A DNA stretch of 64,000 nucleotides from Porphyromonas sp. (GCA_029983505.1 JASBZK010000006.1:1-64000), one strand, 5' to 3'; shown: positions 1 to 8,482, counted from the stretch's first letter. Made by a program: numbers and translations. The notes: generated from the letters alone by a model not told the origin.

Positions 1-554
1 CGGAATCTTGGATTCAGGAGGCCATCGACCTCAAAGTCATCGAACCCACAGCCGTGCTTGTGGCTACGGCAGATACCGAGGGGCATCCCTCTTCGCGTAC
101 CGTGCTCCTGAAGGAGGTGAAGGACGGTAAGTTCATTTTTTACTCTAATTACGAAAGCCGCAAAGGACGCCAAATCGATGCCAATCCCTACGTTTCCCTC
201 ACGTTCCTGTGGCATCAGCTCGAACGACAAATCCACATCGAAGGCATCTGCCGGCACGTCCCGCCCGAAGTCTCTGATGCCTATTTCGCAACCCGCCCCT
301 ACAAAAGCCAAGTGGGCGCACGCATTTCCCCTCAGAGCCATCCTATTCCCGGGCGTATGTTTATCGTCACGGAGTTTGCCAAAGAAGCCGTAAAGTACCC
401 TTTTAAGGTTCCGAGACCGGAGACTTGGGGCGGTTTTGAAGTCATCCCCCACAGGGTCGAGTTTTGGCAAGGGAGAGAGAGCCGGCTTCACGACCGATTT
501 GTTTATGAGCTCCAAGCGGACGGGTCTTGGACGATGGAAAGGGTTGCCCCATGA
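1..554 (+). CDS. pdxH: Pyridoxamine 5'-phosphate oxidase, 5' end cut by the window
   Basis: The frame is open from the first bases (first codon at position 3) to a TGA at 552-554, giving 183 visible residues of a family usually near 215. FMN-dependent PdxH oxidises pyridoxine or pyridoxamine 5'-phosphate to pyridoxal 5'-phosphate in the cytoplasm. Family landmarks seen are EPTAVLVAT near the cut end, SSRTVLLKE, FYSNYESRKG, the RPYKSQVGA stretch with SPQS, and the C-terminal WGGF, PHRVEFWQG and RLHDRF motifs that contact FMN and substrate. The stop codon overlaps the start of the amidase gene by 4 nt (ATGA), so the two are probably co-translated. The true start lies outside the window. Confidence 0.95.
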   Translation, partial: ESWIQEAIDLKVIEPTAVLVATADTEGHPSSRTVLLKEVKDGKFIFYSNYESRKGRQIDANPYVSLTFLWHQLERQIHIEGICRHVPPEVSDAYFATRPYKSQVGARISPQSHPIPGRMFIVTEFAKEAVKYPFKVPRPETWGGFEVIPHRVEFWQGRESRLHDRFVYELQADGSWTMERVAP

Positions 555-1645
555 AAAAGTCGCCGTTGCTGCTCCTCTTCCTCCTAACCTTTGCCCTCAT
601 CGCTTTTCCCGCCTTCGCCCGAGATAAAGAGGGGCATTTCATCGTCGTCATAGACCCAGGGCATGGCGGTCACGACGGTGGCGCGAAAGGACGTAAGTCC
701 AAGGAAAAAGACATCGTGCTCAGCGTCGCAAAAAAGGTCGGAAACAAGATCAAAGCGCTTAACCCCGATATCACGGTCTACTATACCCGCTCCACAGACC
801 GTTTCATAGGTCTTGATCAGAGGGCAGACTTTGCCATAAATAAGCACGCGGATCTCTTCGTCTCCATCCACGCCAATTCCACAAGGGGGACTTCCGCTTA
901 CGGTGCAGAGACGTATGTACTGGGGCTGCACCGATCGAGAGAGAACCTCGAAGTCGCGATGAAAGAAAACTCTGTGATTCTATTGGAAGACGATTACTCG
1001 AGGAAGTACGAGGACTTTGACCCGAACTCGAGCGAGTCCTACATCATCTTCCAATTTATGCAGAATAAGCACCTGGACGCCTCCATCAGGCTTGCCCGAC
1101 AAATCCAACGGGGTTTCACCAAATCGGGACGTAAGGACAGAGGCGTGCGGCAGGCCGGCTTCCTTGTGCTGCGTAAAGCGGCGATGCCGAGCGTTCTCGT
1201 GGAGCTCGGATTTATCTCCAACCCCGCCGAAGAAGACTACTTGAACTCATCCTCAGGGCAAAACGAGCTCGCTTCCGACATCGCCACATCCGTCGTGGAA
1301 TACGAAAAGGCTGTGGCCAAAAAAAACGGGAGCTTTACTCCGACAAAAAGCGGAGGGAAGACCGCCAAAGTCTCCGAACCAAAGTCTTCCGGAAAGCCTG
1401 CTTCATACCGGATACAGGTCTTGGCCGATAAGGTCGTGCTGCCCAAGTCCCACACCCTGTACAAAAAGTACGGAGCCGGGGAGGTGAGATACTACAGGGA
1501 GGGAAGCTATTACAAATACACCCTTTACGACACTCCCGACCTCAAAGAGGCTCATCGCCTCCAACGCGAACTTCAGAAGACCTACAAGGACTGCTTTGTC
1601 GTCGGCTTCGATGGAGAGGGAAATAAAGTAGGGAGCTACTACTGA
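551..1645 (+). CDS. N-acetylmuramoyl-L-alanine amidase (Amidase_3) with SPOR-like tail
   Basis: This 364-residue protein starts at the ATG inside the ATGA overlap with pdxH. An upstream in-frame start at 527 would bury the signal peptide. Residues 1-23 form a signal peptide ending AFA, so the enzyme acts in the periplasm. The Amidase_3 domain (about 29-245) shows zinc ligands H38 in DPGHGG, E52 in EKDIVL and H107 in SIHAN, plus the catalytic Glu in VLVELGF. It should cleave the MurNAc-L-Ala bond of peptidoglycan during cell separation. The last 80 residues (YRIQVLA onwards) look like a divergent SPOR peptidoglycan-binding domain. An MCE gene follows after 59 nt. Confidence 0.93.
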   Translation: MKKSPLLLLFLLTFALIAFPAFARDKEGHFIVVIDPGHGGHDGGAKGRKSKEKDIVLSVAKKVGNKIKALNPDITVYYTRSTDRFIGLDQRADFAINKHADLFVSIHANSTRGTSAYGAETYVLGLHRSRENLEVAMKENSVILLEDDYSRKYEDFDPNSSESYIIFQFMQNKHLDASIRLARQIQRGFTKSGRKDRGVRQAGFLVLRKAAMPSVLVELGFISNPAEEDYLNSSSGQNELASDIATSVVEYEKAVAKKNGSFTPTKSGGKTAKVSEPKSSGKPASYRIQVLADKVVLPKSHTLYKKYGAGEVRYYREGSYYKYTLYDTPDLKEAHRLQRELQKTYKDCFVVGFDGEGNKVGSYY

Positions 1646-1675
1646 CTTTATGACCTCTTTCATTCGATTTTAGGC

Positions 1676-1683
1676 TATCTTTG
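1676..1683 (+). promoter_or_regulatory. -7 promoter box for the MCE gene
   Basis: TATCTTTG matches the Bacteroidetes -7 consensus TAnnTTTG and lies 21 nt before the MCE start codon. No convincing -33 TTTG is present, so the promoter may be weak or supplementary to read-through from the amidase gene. Confidence 0.5.
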
Positions 1684-1704
1684 TAAAGAAAGTCAGACAA
1701 ATGT

Positions 1705-2589
1705 ATGAAACAGAATAGAACCAGCCGAAATTTTTGGATAGGACTGGCCACCGTAGTTGCCTTGTTCCTATTCTACTTCGGGTTTAACTTCCTAAAGGGT
1801 CGCAATATCTTTGACGACACGGAAGAGTATTACGTCCGTCTCTCCGATACCGGAGGATTGAGCCGATCGGCTCCCGTGATCATTAACGGCTACTCGGTCG
1901 GTAAGGTGAAAGACCTCAAGTTTGACTTCAACCGCATGGAGTCCTCGGTCGCTTCTCTTTCCCTCGAGCACGAACTAAAACTACCGAAAGGTACCGTCTC
2001 TTACGTCGAGACCAACCCACTCGGAGGCGCTGTCCTGATACTCGAAGTCGGTAAGTCGGGCGAGTACTACGCACCGGGAGACACGATAGAGTCGAGAGTG
2101 AAACCCGGACTGATGCAGGAGATTGAGGAGGTGATAGCCCCCAAGATCGCCCGGTCTCTGAATAGTCTCGATTCCCTTATCGCGACAGTAAATGCGGTCG
2201 TGGCGGATCCCAATATCACAGCGACGCTCTCCGAATTTTCGGCTTCGGCCGCCAATATCCGCAATACCTCCGCGCAACTGAATTCTTATATGGCGGGTAA
2301 AGTGCCCTCTATACTCAATAACATCGACTCTGCCACTTATGCGGTGAACCACATCGCCAAATCTGTGCCCACGGCAGAGCTCGAGCAAGCCATACTCGAC
2401 TTTAAGGGCGTAGTGGCGAATCTGGAGAAGGTATCTACCCGGCTCAACGGATCCGACAGCTCCATCGGTCTTCTGCTTAACGACCCCGTCCTCTACCGCC
2501 AGCTTCAAGCGACCGTCTCCAGCGCAGACAGTCTTCTGACGGACATCAAGAAGAACCCCAAGCGGTACCTCAAAATTTCGGTCTTCTAA
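1705..2589 (+). CDS. MCE/MlaD family lipid-transport protein
   Basis: This 294-residue protein has one N-terminal membrane anchor (about 10-28, rich in Phe, Leu and Val) followed by an MCE domain (about 38-115). That domain carries LSDTGGLSRSAPVIINGYSVGKV and the later GGAVLILEVG. The rest is helical. MCE proteins of the MlaD type sit on the inner membrane and form hexameric rings that carry phospholipids between membranes, usually with an ABC ATPase and permease that are not nearby here. The amidase-MCE order is, from memory, common in Bacteroidetes. The ATG at 1705 gives the membrane anchor at the right place. Confidence 0.88.
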   Translation: MKQNRTSRNFWIGLATVVALFLFYFGFNFLKGRNIFDDTEEYYVRLSDTGGLSRSAPVIINGYSVGKVKDLKFDFNRMESSVASLSLEHELKLPKGTVSYVETNPLGGAVLILEVGKSGEYYAPGDTIESRVKPGLMQEIEEVIAPKIARSLNSLDSLIATVNAVVADPNITATLSEFSASAANIRNTSAQLNSYMAGKVPSILNNIDSATYAVNHIAKSVPTAELEQAILDFKGVVANLEKVSTRLNGSDSSIGLLLNDPVLYRQLQATVSSADSLLTDIKKNPKRYLKISVF

Positions 2590-2633
2590 GAAACTGTTCT
2601 ACACATATATTCTCATAATCTTTTCACTCTTTT

Positions 2634-3590
2634 ATGAAGAAAATCCTTATCATCGGCTCCACAGGTCAAATCGGGTCCGAGATCACTATGAAGCTCCGCA
2701 AAGATTACGGCGGAGACAAGGTCGTGGCAGGATACATCCCGGCTGCAGCTCCAAAAGGCGAACTCCTTGAGAGCGGTCCTGCCGAAGTAGTCGATATTAC
2801 GGATGCCAACCGTATCGCCGAAGTCGTCGACAAGTACAAGATCGACACCATTTACAATCTCGCAGCGCTGCTCTCTGCAGTGGCCGAAAATAAGCCACAG
2901 CTCGCTTGGCACATCGGCATCGGCGGGCTTTACAACTGCCTCGAGATAGCACGCGAAAAAGGCTTGGCGCTCTTTACTCCAAGCTCCATAGGGGCATTCG
3001 GTCCCAACACCCCGCACGACAAGACTCCCCAAGACACCATACAGCGCCCTAAGACGATGTACGGCGTGACCAAAGTCACGGGCGAACTGCTCAGCGATTA
3101 CTATTTTCACCGCTTCGGGGTCGACACCCGATCGGTGCGTTTCCCCGGGCTCATCTCCAATGTGGCGCTCCCCGGTGGCGGAACCACGGACTATGCCGTG
3201 GATATCTACTACAAGGCGGTGCAAGAGGGTAAGTTTGTCTGCCCCCTCAAGGCCGGCACGTTTATGGATATGATGTATATGCCGGACGCACTGATGGCGA
3301 TGGAAAAACTGATGGAAGCCGATCCTTCCCGTCTCGTACACCGCAATTCCTTTAACATTACGGCGATGAGCTTCGATCCGGAGATTATCTATGCGTCCGT
3401 GAAGAAGTATATCCCCGAGTTCACTATGACGTACGAGATTGACGAGCTGCGCCAGGGTATCGCCGACTCTTGGCCCAACTCGATGGACGACAGTTGCGCC
3501 CGCGAAGAATGGGACTGGGCTCCGACCTATGACCTCGATGCGATGACGCAGGATATGATTCGTACCCTCAAGGCGCGTTACAATAAGTAA
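2634..3590 (+). CDS. NAD-dependent epimerase/dehydratase, L-threonine 3-dehydrogenase-like
   Basis: This 318-residue extended short-chain dehydrogenase has a Rossmann fold start (ILIIGSTGQIGSE, residues 4-16) and the catalytic YGVTK (YxxxK), with the active-site Ser in TPSSIGAFG. The overall pattern (AALLSAVAE, RFPGLIS, TTDYAVDIYY, MDMMYMPDA) fits the UDP-glucose-epimerase-like threonine dehydrogenases, which oxidise L-threonine to 2-amino-3-ketobutyrate. This fits an organism living on amino acids. The threonine specificity is inferred from the family pattern. A promoter is not clear in the 44 nt before it, and a strong hairpin follows at 3654-3691. Confidence 0.85.
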   Translation: MKKILIIGSTGQIGSEITMKLRKDYGGDKVVAGYIPAAAPKGELLESGPAEVVDITDANRIAEVVDKYKIDTIYNLAALLSAVAENKPQLAWHIGIGGLYNCLEIAREKGLALFTPSSIGAFGPNTPHDKTPQDTIQRPKTMYGVTKVTGELLSDYYFHRFGVDTRSVRFPGLISNVALPGGGTTDYAVDIYYKAVQEGKFVCPLKAGTFMDMMYMPDALMAMEKLMEADPSRLVHRNSFNITAMSFDPEIIYASVKKYIPEFTMTYEIDELRQGIADSWPNSMDDSCAREEWDWAPTYDLDAMTQDMIRTLKARYNK

Positions 3591-3609
3591 GCGAACCTCT
3601 GTCTCGTCC

Positions 3610-3688
3610 GGTACGTACCAAACTTATTTTTTAGGTACGTAGGACACGAAAACTTCGGTCTGTATCTCAGAAGAGCGAGATACAGACC
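3610..3688. repeat. Cluster 1 of the GGTACGTACC-type decamer repeat
   Basis: Copies are GGTACGTACC at 3610-3619, a degenerate GGTACGTAGG at 3634-3643, GGTCTGTATC at 3657-3666 and GATACAGACC at 3679-3688. The last two are inverted and form a hairpin. The cluster lies between convergent gene ends. This is one of 15 clusters in the window; see the findings. Confidence 0.85.
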
Positions 3689-3691
3689 GAA
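3654..3691. terminator. Hairpin terminator built from inverted decamer copies
   Basis: Two perfect 15-nt arms (TTCGGTCTGTATCTC and its complement, 3654-3668 and 3677-3691) enclose an 8-nt loop. The site is 63 nt after the stop of the dehydrogenase gene and is followed by AATTTCTGTCT, a weak T-rich tail. A terminator role for the + strand gene is inferred. Confidence 0.6.
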
Positions 3692-3726
3692 ATTTCTGTC
3701 TCCATAAAGGTGGCGATTGATCTCTT

Positions 3727-3926
3727 GAGACCTTTGAAAAAGGGCTCGGGATACGAAAAACTGACGTTTTTCGTATGAGACTTTGCAGAATGCCTCAAGC
3801 CCCTAACCCCCTAAAGGGGGCGTTTGGTGTTTGTCTCCCCCTTTAGGGGGTAGGGGGCTTACACGTACACGACCAAGCCCGAATGCCGATAGTAACGCAG
3901 CAGATGAGGTATTATGCAAAGGTCTC
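3727..3926 (+). mobile_element. MITE-like element, copy B1 (200 bp)
   Basis: The element is bounded by 10-bp terminal inverted repeats, GAGACCTTTG (3727-3736) and CAAAGGTCTC (3917-3926). Both sides carry the same 5-bp word CTCTT (3722-3726 and 3927-3931), as expected for a target-site duplication. It has no coding capacity. It holds an 11-bp perfect stem (3751-3761 with 3766-3776) and a larger CCCCTAAAG-type inverted repeat (3797-3860). It ends 6 nt beyond the pncC stop. It aligns at both ends with the reversed copy at 20596-20774. Confidence 0.85.
3797..3860. repeat. CCCCTAAAGGGG-type inverted repeat inside the MITE
   Basis: Arms of 24 nt at 3797-3820 and 3837-3860 (AAGCCCC...CTAAAGGGGG and its near-complement) differ at two positions and enclose a 16-nt loop. 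The other two MITE copies lack this block, so it may be a nested insertion. Similar CCCCTAAAGGGG palindromes are, from memory, widespread between genes in many Bacteroidetes. It could stop transcription of pncC. Confidence 0.7.
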
Positions 3927-3932
3927 CTCTTG

Positions 3933-4472
3933 TCAGGCAAAAAAGCCCCTGTACTCACGACCCTCGATATGTGAAAAGTCCCGGAAAAGTGCCTCTTCCA
4001 AGAGGGTAAGTGCTTCGAGGGTAGCTCTATCTTGGTTGGACGAACGCCCACGGTCTTCTGCCGTGATGAGCTTCGCAGACATCCCGAGCGGTGTCCTAAT
4101 CCCAATCCAGACGGTTAGGGGTGGATGCCCTTCGCTCGCCGATGGTCCGGTTGAGCCGGTTGTCGATACCGCATAGTCCGCTCCGGTAAGCTTTGCGACG
4201 GCTTCTGCCATGGCTTTGGCGGTAGCTTCGGTCACCAGTCCAGGGTCCAAGATTTCAGTAGAGATACCTAAGACAGTACGTTTGCTCTCTTTGGTGTAGG
4301 TCACGACTCCTGTGTGAAACCACTCCGATGCTCCGGGAACCCCGGTGAGTGCCGATGCGACTCTCCCTCCGGTGCAGCTCTCCGCCGATGCGATGTAAAA
4401 CGGTTGCCCCACTTTCAGCGAGAGGCGCCTTATGAGCTGTGCTATAGCGAGCGCTTTGTCAGAAATAGGCAT
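3933..4472 (-). CDS. pncC: Nicotinamide-nucleotide amidohydrolase PncC (CinA C-terminal family)
   Basis: This 179-residue protein consists only of the CinA C-terminal domain. It shows the substrate-site motif ASAESCTGGRVASALTGVPGAS, the GVVTYTKESK segment, and the conserved STTGxxGP turn. The stand-alone form deamidates NMN to nicotinic acid mononucleotide in NAD salvage. The usual Gly-rich end of the last motif is here SASEG, a mild departure. Its start overlaps the end of tsaD by 14 nt, so translation is probably coupled. The MITE copy B1 sits immediately downstream without cutting the frame. Confidence 0.93.
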   Translation of the reverse strand: MPISDKALAIAQLIRRLSLKVGQPFYIASAESCTGGRVASALTGVPGASEWFHTGVVTYTKESKRTVLGISTEILDPGLVTEATAKAMAEAVAKLTGADYAVSTTGSTGPSASEGHPPLTVWIGIRTPLGMSAKLITAEDRGRSSNQDRATLEALTLLEEALFRDFSHIEGREYRGFFA

Positions 4473-5505
4473 GCGTGTAGGGGGTGTCCGATAGTTCGCT
4501 CTCGTGACCCGCGGCGTATCTGTAAGCCCCTGCCATCGCGATCATTGCGGCGTTATCGGTGGTGAAAGAGAATGGGGGGATGTAGACTTTTAAGCCCTTC
4601 TCCCGTCCGTAGTCGACAAAGGACTGCCTGAGGAGCGCGTTCGCAGAGACGCCTCCTGCCACTGCGATCTCCTTGATGCCGAGGTCTTCGGTGGCCTTCC
4701 TCATTTTGTCCATAAGAACGTCCACCACGGTCTTCTGCAAAGAAGCGGCGAGGTCGTATTTGTTTTTTTCGACGAAGTCCGGGTCTTTCTTTTTTTCGTC
4801 CCTCAAGGTGTACATAAAAGAGGTCTTCAGACCGCTGAAACTGTAGTCGTACCCGTCGACGTGCGGCTTGGAGAAGTGAAACCGCTCCGGGTCACCCTTC
4901 TCGGCCAACCGGCTGATCACGGGACCGCCCGGGTACCCGAATCCCATCTCTTTGGAGCACTTGTCGAAAGCTTCTCCTGCGGCGTCATCTTTGGTCTGCC
5001 CGACGATCTCCATATCCAGCGGGCTTCTGACCAAAATGATCTGTGAGTTGCCTCCAGAGACCAGAAGACAAAGGAAGGGAAATGCGGGCATCTCCTTGTC
5101 CTCTTCCGGCATACGGATAAAGTGTGCCATCACGTGTCCTTGGAGGTGATTGACGTCCACGATGGGGGTGCCGAGGGCTTCGCTCATCCCTTTGGCAAAA
5201 CTGCCGCCCACGAGTAGCGACCCGAGAAGTCCGGGACCCCGCGTGTAGGCTATGACATCCACATCTTCGGGGGTAATTCCGGCGCGCTTAAGGGCCGTGG
5301 CTACTACCGGGACTACGTTTTGGATATGGGCACGCGAAGCGAGCTCGGGGACGACACCGCCGTACTCTTCGTGTACTTTTTGGGAAGCGATGACGTTGCT
5401 GAGAAGCTCGTTTCCGCGAAGGACGGCCGCCGAAGTGTCGTCGCAGGAGGATTCGATGCCCAGGATGACCAAGTTACGGTCGATCGCGTTTGGTGTATCA
5501 CTCAT
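4459..5505 (-). CDS. tsaD: tRNA N6-adenosine threonylcarbamoyltransferase TsaD
   Basis: This 348-residue enzyme joins threonylcarbamoyl-AMP to A37 of ANN-reading tRNAs, working with TsaB and TsaE. The metal ligands H120 and H124 are seen in NHLQGH. Also present are the N-terminal LGIESSCDDTSAAV, YTRGPGLLGSL, the SGGNSQI loop, the SGLKT motif and VAGGVSANALLR. The ATG at 5505 was chosen because it gives the usual short start just before LVILGIESS; an upstream start at 5589 would add 28 unlikely residues. A TAnnTTTG box lies about 72 nt upstream. pncC follows with a 14-nt overlap. Confidence 0.97.
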   Translation of the reverse strand: MSDTPNAIDRNLVILGIESSCDDTSAAVLRGNELLSNVIASQKVHEEYGGVVPELASRAHIQNVVPVVATALKRAGITPEDVDVIAYTRGPGLLGSLLVGGSFAKGMSEALGTPIVDVNHLQGHVMAHFIRMPEEDKEMPAFPFLCLLVSGGNSQIILVRSPLDMEIVGQTKDDAAGEAFDKCSKEMGFGYPGGPVISRLAEKGDPERFHFSKPHVDGYDYSFSGLKTSFMYTLRDEKKKDPDFVEKNKYDLAASLQKTVVDVLMDKMRKATEDLGIKEIAVAGGVSANALLRQSFVDYGREKGLKVYIPPFSFTTDNAAMIAMAGAYRYAAGHESELSDTPYTHAYF

Positions 5506-5576
5506 ATATTGTTGTAACCTTTCTTGTCTGAAATGGGGAGCATCTCCCGGGTAAGTCCGTAAACTTTTTCTTATTG

Positions 5577-5584
5577 CAAATTTA
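5577..5584 (-). promoter_or_regulatory. -7 promoter box for tsaD-pncC
   Basis: On the minus strand TAAATTTG matches TAnnTTTG and precedes the chosen tsaD start by 71 nt. This supports the start at 5505 rather than 5589. The -33 region is not clear. Confidence 0.5.
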
Positions 5585-5640
5585 CCCATTTGCCTGCTTT
5601 CTTACCCCCGAGATACCCGCATAAATATCGGTCGAAATTT

Positions 5641-5720
5641 GGTACGGACCGAGAAGAAAACTTTGCACGGACATAGGACGGGACGAGATACGTACCTCGA
5701 AATCTTTTTCGGTACGTGTC
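5641..5720. repeat. Cluster 2 of the decamer repeat
   Basis: Copies are GGTACGGACC 5641-5650, a degenerate GCACGGACA 5665-5673, GATACGTACC 5687-5696 and GGTACGTGTC 5711-5720. The cluster lies between the end of the GT4 gene and the start of tsaD, both on the minus strand. Confidence 0.8.
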
Positions 5721-5786
5721 TCCTTTTCTCTGAAGCTTATAGGTGCGTGCCCTCGTTTCCCGACCGGTGATCGAGCTCCCTTTTTA

Positions 5787-6830
5787 TCAAAGAGAGTGGT
5801 AGAGGTCGAAATAATTGGCTGCCATAGTACGGTAGGAAAACTTCTCGGCTTGGGCCTTGATTTTTCCTCTATCCGGAGTGTGGATTTTGAGCGAACGCAC
5901 AGCCTTGTCGACCTCCCTCGGTGTAGTGTCTTTGAGATAAACGGCAGCGTCGCCTCCGATCTCGGACAGACTGCCGTTTCGGGACAGAATGACGGGTGTG
6001 CCGCAGACCATAGCTTCAACCGGGGGATATCCGAAGCCTTCGATGAGACTGGGGTAGACCATCGCGATACTCCGACTGATTAAGGCGTACTTGACCTCTT
6101 CGGAGATGCGGGCATAGATATGAAGCCTGTCCGCCACATCCATATCGTCGGCGCGTCTTTTTAGAAAACGGGCGTACGCATTCTCCGGGTCGTTGACGAC
6201 AAGGACGACGTCCGAGTCCATTAGCGGCATCGCTTCGATGATGGCCTGCTGGTTCTTTTTGGGGCTGGCGACACCGATATTGAGTACGAAGTCCTTCCCT
6301 TTCAGTTTCTCCGGGAGATTTCGGTCGATTGCCTCTTCTGTGAGCGTCGGATGTGTGTCGAGTCCGTTATAGATCACGTACACCGGTTTGCCGGACAGCC
6401 CCGGAAACAGTTCTTCGCGAGAGAGGAGGTCATCTTTCGTAAACTCGGAGATGCACACGATGACGTCGGCCATCTCGATATTGCGTGCCACCTGCTTGAT
6501 GAACTTCTCTCTCGTCCGTGGGTCTGTCTGGGAGACGTGGAGGTAATTGAGGTCATGAACCGTGAGCACTCTCTGCTCTTTGAATTTCTGCGGAAAGTAG
6601 CTTTGGTTTTGGTGCGTGATGTGGACGATGTCGTACCTCTTGGGTATCGAATTGTAAAGCTTATGGAGCGGAGAAAATTTTTCCAGGGGAAATCCGTATG
6701 CTTCCCTTGGACCATAAATGGAGATATCGCCGGGGGCGAGCTCGGAAAGACCACGAAGGAGATTGTCACAAAAGAATTGCAGACCGGACGGAGTGTATCT
6801 CTTTCTCTCGGTATCGATTAAAACGGACAT
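5787..6830 (-). CDS. Glycosyltransferase family 4 (GT-B fold)
   Basis: This 347-residue cytoplasmic glycosyltransferase shows the nucleotide-sugar half in FVLNIGVASPKKNQQAIIEAMP and the E-x7-E motif in EGFGYPPVEAM, followed by CGTPVILSRNGSLSEIGG. The N-terminal half carries the acceptor side (VLTVHDLNYL). A retaining transfer of a sugar in envelope glycan or LPS synthesis is likely; donor and acceptor cannot be read from the sequence. It starts 15 nt after the stop of miaA and is probably co-transcribed with it. No glycan cluster surrounds it. Confidence 0.85.
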   Translation of the reverse strand: MSVLIDTERKRYTPSGLQFFCDNLLRGLSELAPGDISIYGPREAYGFPLEKFSPLHKLYNSIPKRYDIVHITHQNQSYFPQKFKEQRVLTVHDLNYLHVSQTDPRTREKFIKQVARNIEMADVIVCISEFTKDDLLSREELFPGLSGKPVYVIYNGLDTHPTLTEEAIDRNLPEKLKGKDFVLNIGVASPKKNQQAIIEAMPLMDSDVVLVVNDPENAYARFLKRRADDMDVADRLHIYARISEEVKYALISRSIAMVYPSLIEGFGYPPVEAMVCGTPVILSRNGSLSEIGGDAAVYLKDTTPREVDKAVRSLKIHTPDRGKIKAQAEKFSYRTMAANYFDLYHSL

Positions 6831-6845
6831 CCTTGAAAAATTGTG

Positions 6846-7727
6846 CTAAAGCGAGATTGTTATGTCGTACTTGAGGTGCTTCAAAGTCGTCATTTGGTGT
6901 CGTGCAAAAGTGCGTGTATTCTTTTTGATAAGCTCTGCACACTCTTGATAGTTTATGGCACCCGTAAGATACCCAAAAACTTCCTTATATCCAATTGTGA
7001 GAAGAGCGTTGGTGTCCTTATAGGGCAAGAGGGACTTCACTTCTTCCACGAGCCCGTGCTCGAGCATCCGGTCCACACGGGTATTTATCCGAGCGTAGAG
7101 GGCTGCGCGGTCTCGCTCGACGTTTATGACGGTGACAGGGAAGGGGAGGCGGCGCTTGGTCTCGGTATGGAATGAGGAAAAGGGCTTTCCCGATGCCTGA
7201 TACACTTCGTATGCACGCAGGAGGCGGCGGTGGTTATTGGGATCCACGCGCTCGAGATACCCGGGGTCTACTTCCCGCAGTACCGCAATAACGGGTGCAA
7301 GGCCCTCGTGCTCGTAGAGCAGGCGTACCTCTTCCTTTATTCGGTCCGGTACCGGCGGGATGTCATCCGGTTCATAGAGCAGCGCCCTCAGATAGAGGTA
7401 AGAGCCGCCGACGACAAGAGCGGTGCCTTTTTCCTCCACTTCCTTATGGATGACGGGCAAGGCGTCCTTGGCGTATTCAAAAGCCGAGTAAGTTTCGTCC
7501 GGGCTGAGGCAGGAGACAAAATGGTGCTTTACGCGAAGCCTTTCTTCCTCCGTGGGTGCATCCGTCCCGATTTCCATCCCTTTGTACATCTGTCTGGAGT
7601 CGGCGGATATAATGTCGTACCCCCGTCTCTCGGCGTAGTCGAGGGCGAGGGCAGATTTCCCGGCGCCGGTAGCGCCGGTCAGTAGGACGAGACCGTCGAG
7701 GGGGAGACTGTCGAGTGGGTTCTCCAC
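6846..7727 (-). CDS. miaA: tRNA dimethylallyltransferase MiaA
   Basis: This 293-residue enzyme adds the isopentenyl group to A37 of UNN-reading tRNAs. It has the P-loop GATGAGKSALALDYA (about 18-32), the SADSRQMYKGMEIGT motif with the catalytic Asp, HHFVSCLSPDETYSAFEYAKDA, the GGSYLYLRALLY segment and the C-terminal TFARHQMTTLK tRNA-binding region. The start codon is GTG at 7727, with no ATG close by and an AAGAAA ribosome site in front. The upstream gene ends 8 nt before it, so the two form an operon. Confidence 0.95.
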   Translation of the reverse strand: MENPLDSLPLDGLVLLTGATGAGKSALALDYAERRGYDIISADSRQMYKGMEIGTDAPTEEERLRVKHHFVSCLSPDETYSAFEYAKDALPVIHKEVEEKGTALVVGGSYLYLRALLYEPDDIPPVPDRIKEEVRLLYEHEGLAPVIAVLREVDPGYLERVDPNNHRRLLRAYEVYQASGKPFSSFHTETKRRLPFPVTVINVERDRAALYARINTRVDRMLEHGLVEEVKSLLPYKDTNALLTIGYKEVFGYLTGAINYQECAELIKKNTRTFARHQMTTLKHLKYDITISL

Positions 7728-7735
7728 TTTCTTTC

Positions 7736-8284
7736 TTACAGGTCTTCTGTGGTGATGTCGAGATCGGAGAGGTCTTCTTCGTTGTACCCGCCTTCGGAAG
7801 AGAATCCGTATTCGTCTTCTTCCGCGCGTGTGGCCGTCTTGGTGACGGCAGGGGCGGAGAGGAAGTCTTCGATATTCGTTACTTGGGCGGGTGGAACCCC
7901 ACCGGAGCGCACGATCTCGGCCTTAGGGAGGTCTTCGCCCAAAGTAATCTCCCGAAGCTCCATATACAGAGAGCGATTGCCTACTAAGTCGAACGTATAG
8001 AGCAATCTCTGCTTCTCCGTGTCGAGAAACTCGTCCAAGTAGGTGTCACTCATCACACGCACATCCTCATCCGATGAGCCGTATCCCATATCGTAGAGGT
8101 AGATATCCGTTTCGGGATTCCAGCGTCCGTCTGTGATACGAAAAATGGCAGGCTCTTTCGGGTCGTAGCCCAGTGCTTCTGCCAAGCTCTCGTGCAATGC
8201 GGCGAAAGTCACGGTTCCGCTGATGCGGAGGTCGCGGCGAAAGTCTTTTACTTCATTAGATATAATGACAAAACGGTAAATCAT
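7736..8284 (-). CDS. Plasmid pRiA4b ORF-3-like (IS1096 passenger TnpR-like) protein
   Basis: This 182-residue cytoplasmic protein resembles the pRiA4b ORF-3 family: an N-terminal beta-rich part (YRFVIISNEVKDFRRDLRISG), then FAALHESLAEALGYD, and a YTFDLVGNRSLYMELREI core. The last 50 residues are acidic and low in complexity (EEDEYGF, EEDLSDLDI). The function is unknown. From memory, such a gene next to miaA is frequent in Bacteroidetes and is not a sign of a mobile element here. It starts at an ATG at 8284 just after a decamer cluster. Confidence 0.75.
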   Translation of the reverse strand: MIYRFVIISNEVKDFRRDLRISGTVTFAALHESLAEALGYDPKEPAIFRITDGRWNPETDIYLYDMGYGSSDEDVRVMSDTYLDEFLDTEKQRLLYTFDLVGNRSLYMELREITLGEDLPKAEIVRSGGVPPAQVTNIEDFLSAPAVTKTATRAEEDEYGFSSEGGYNEEDLSDLDITTEDL

Positions 8285-8395
8285 AATTTATTGCAGCAAA
8301 GGAGACAAGTAAAAACGGGTTTACTAAACCCGAAAACTATATTTCTTTCCGGTCTTTTGTCCGAAGTTTCTTGCCTCGCAAACCGGGTAACCCGG

Positions 8396-8474
8396 GGTAC
8401 AGACCAAAAATGTCGCGAGATACGGAGCAAAAAGTTACCGGGACACAGACCGGGAAAGGTGCGAGATACGGACC
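8396..8474. repeat. Cluster 3 of the decamer repeat
   Basis: Copies are GGTACAGACC 8396-8405, GATACGGAGC 8419-8428, GACACAGACC 8442-8451 and GATACGGACC 8465-8474. All four point the same way, with starts 23 nt apart each time. The cluster is immediately downstream of lpxA. Confidence 0.85.
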
Positions 8475-8482
8475 AATTTTTT

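Noticed and set aside
7736..8284. The pRiA4b ORF-3-like gene as a sign of an IS1096-type element
   Set aside because: No transposase, inverted repeats or duplication surround it, and such genes are common as normal chromosomal genes.
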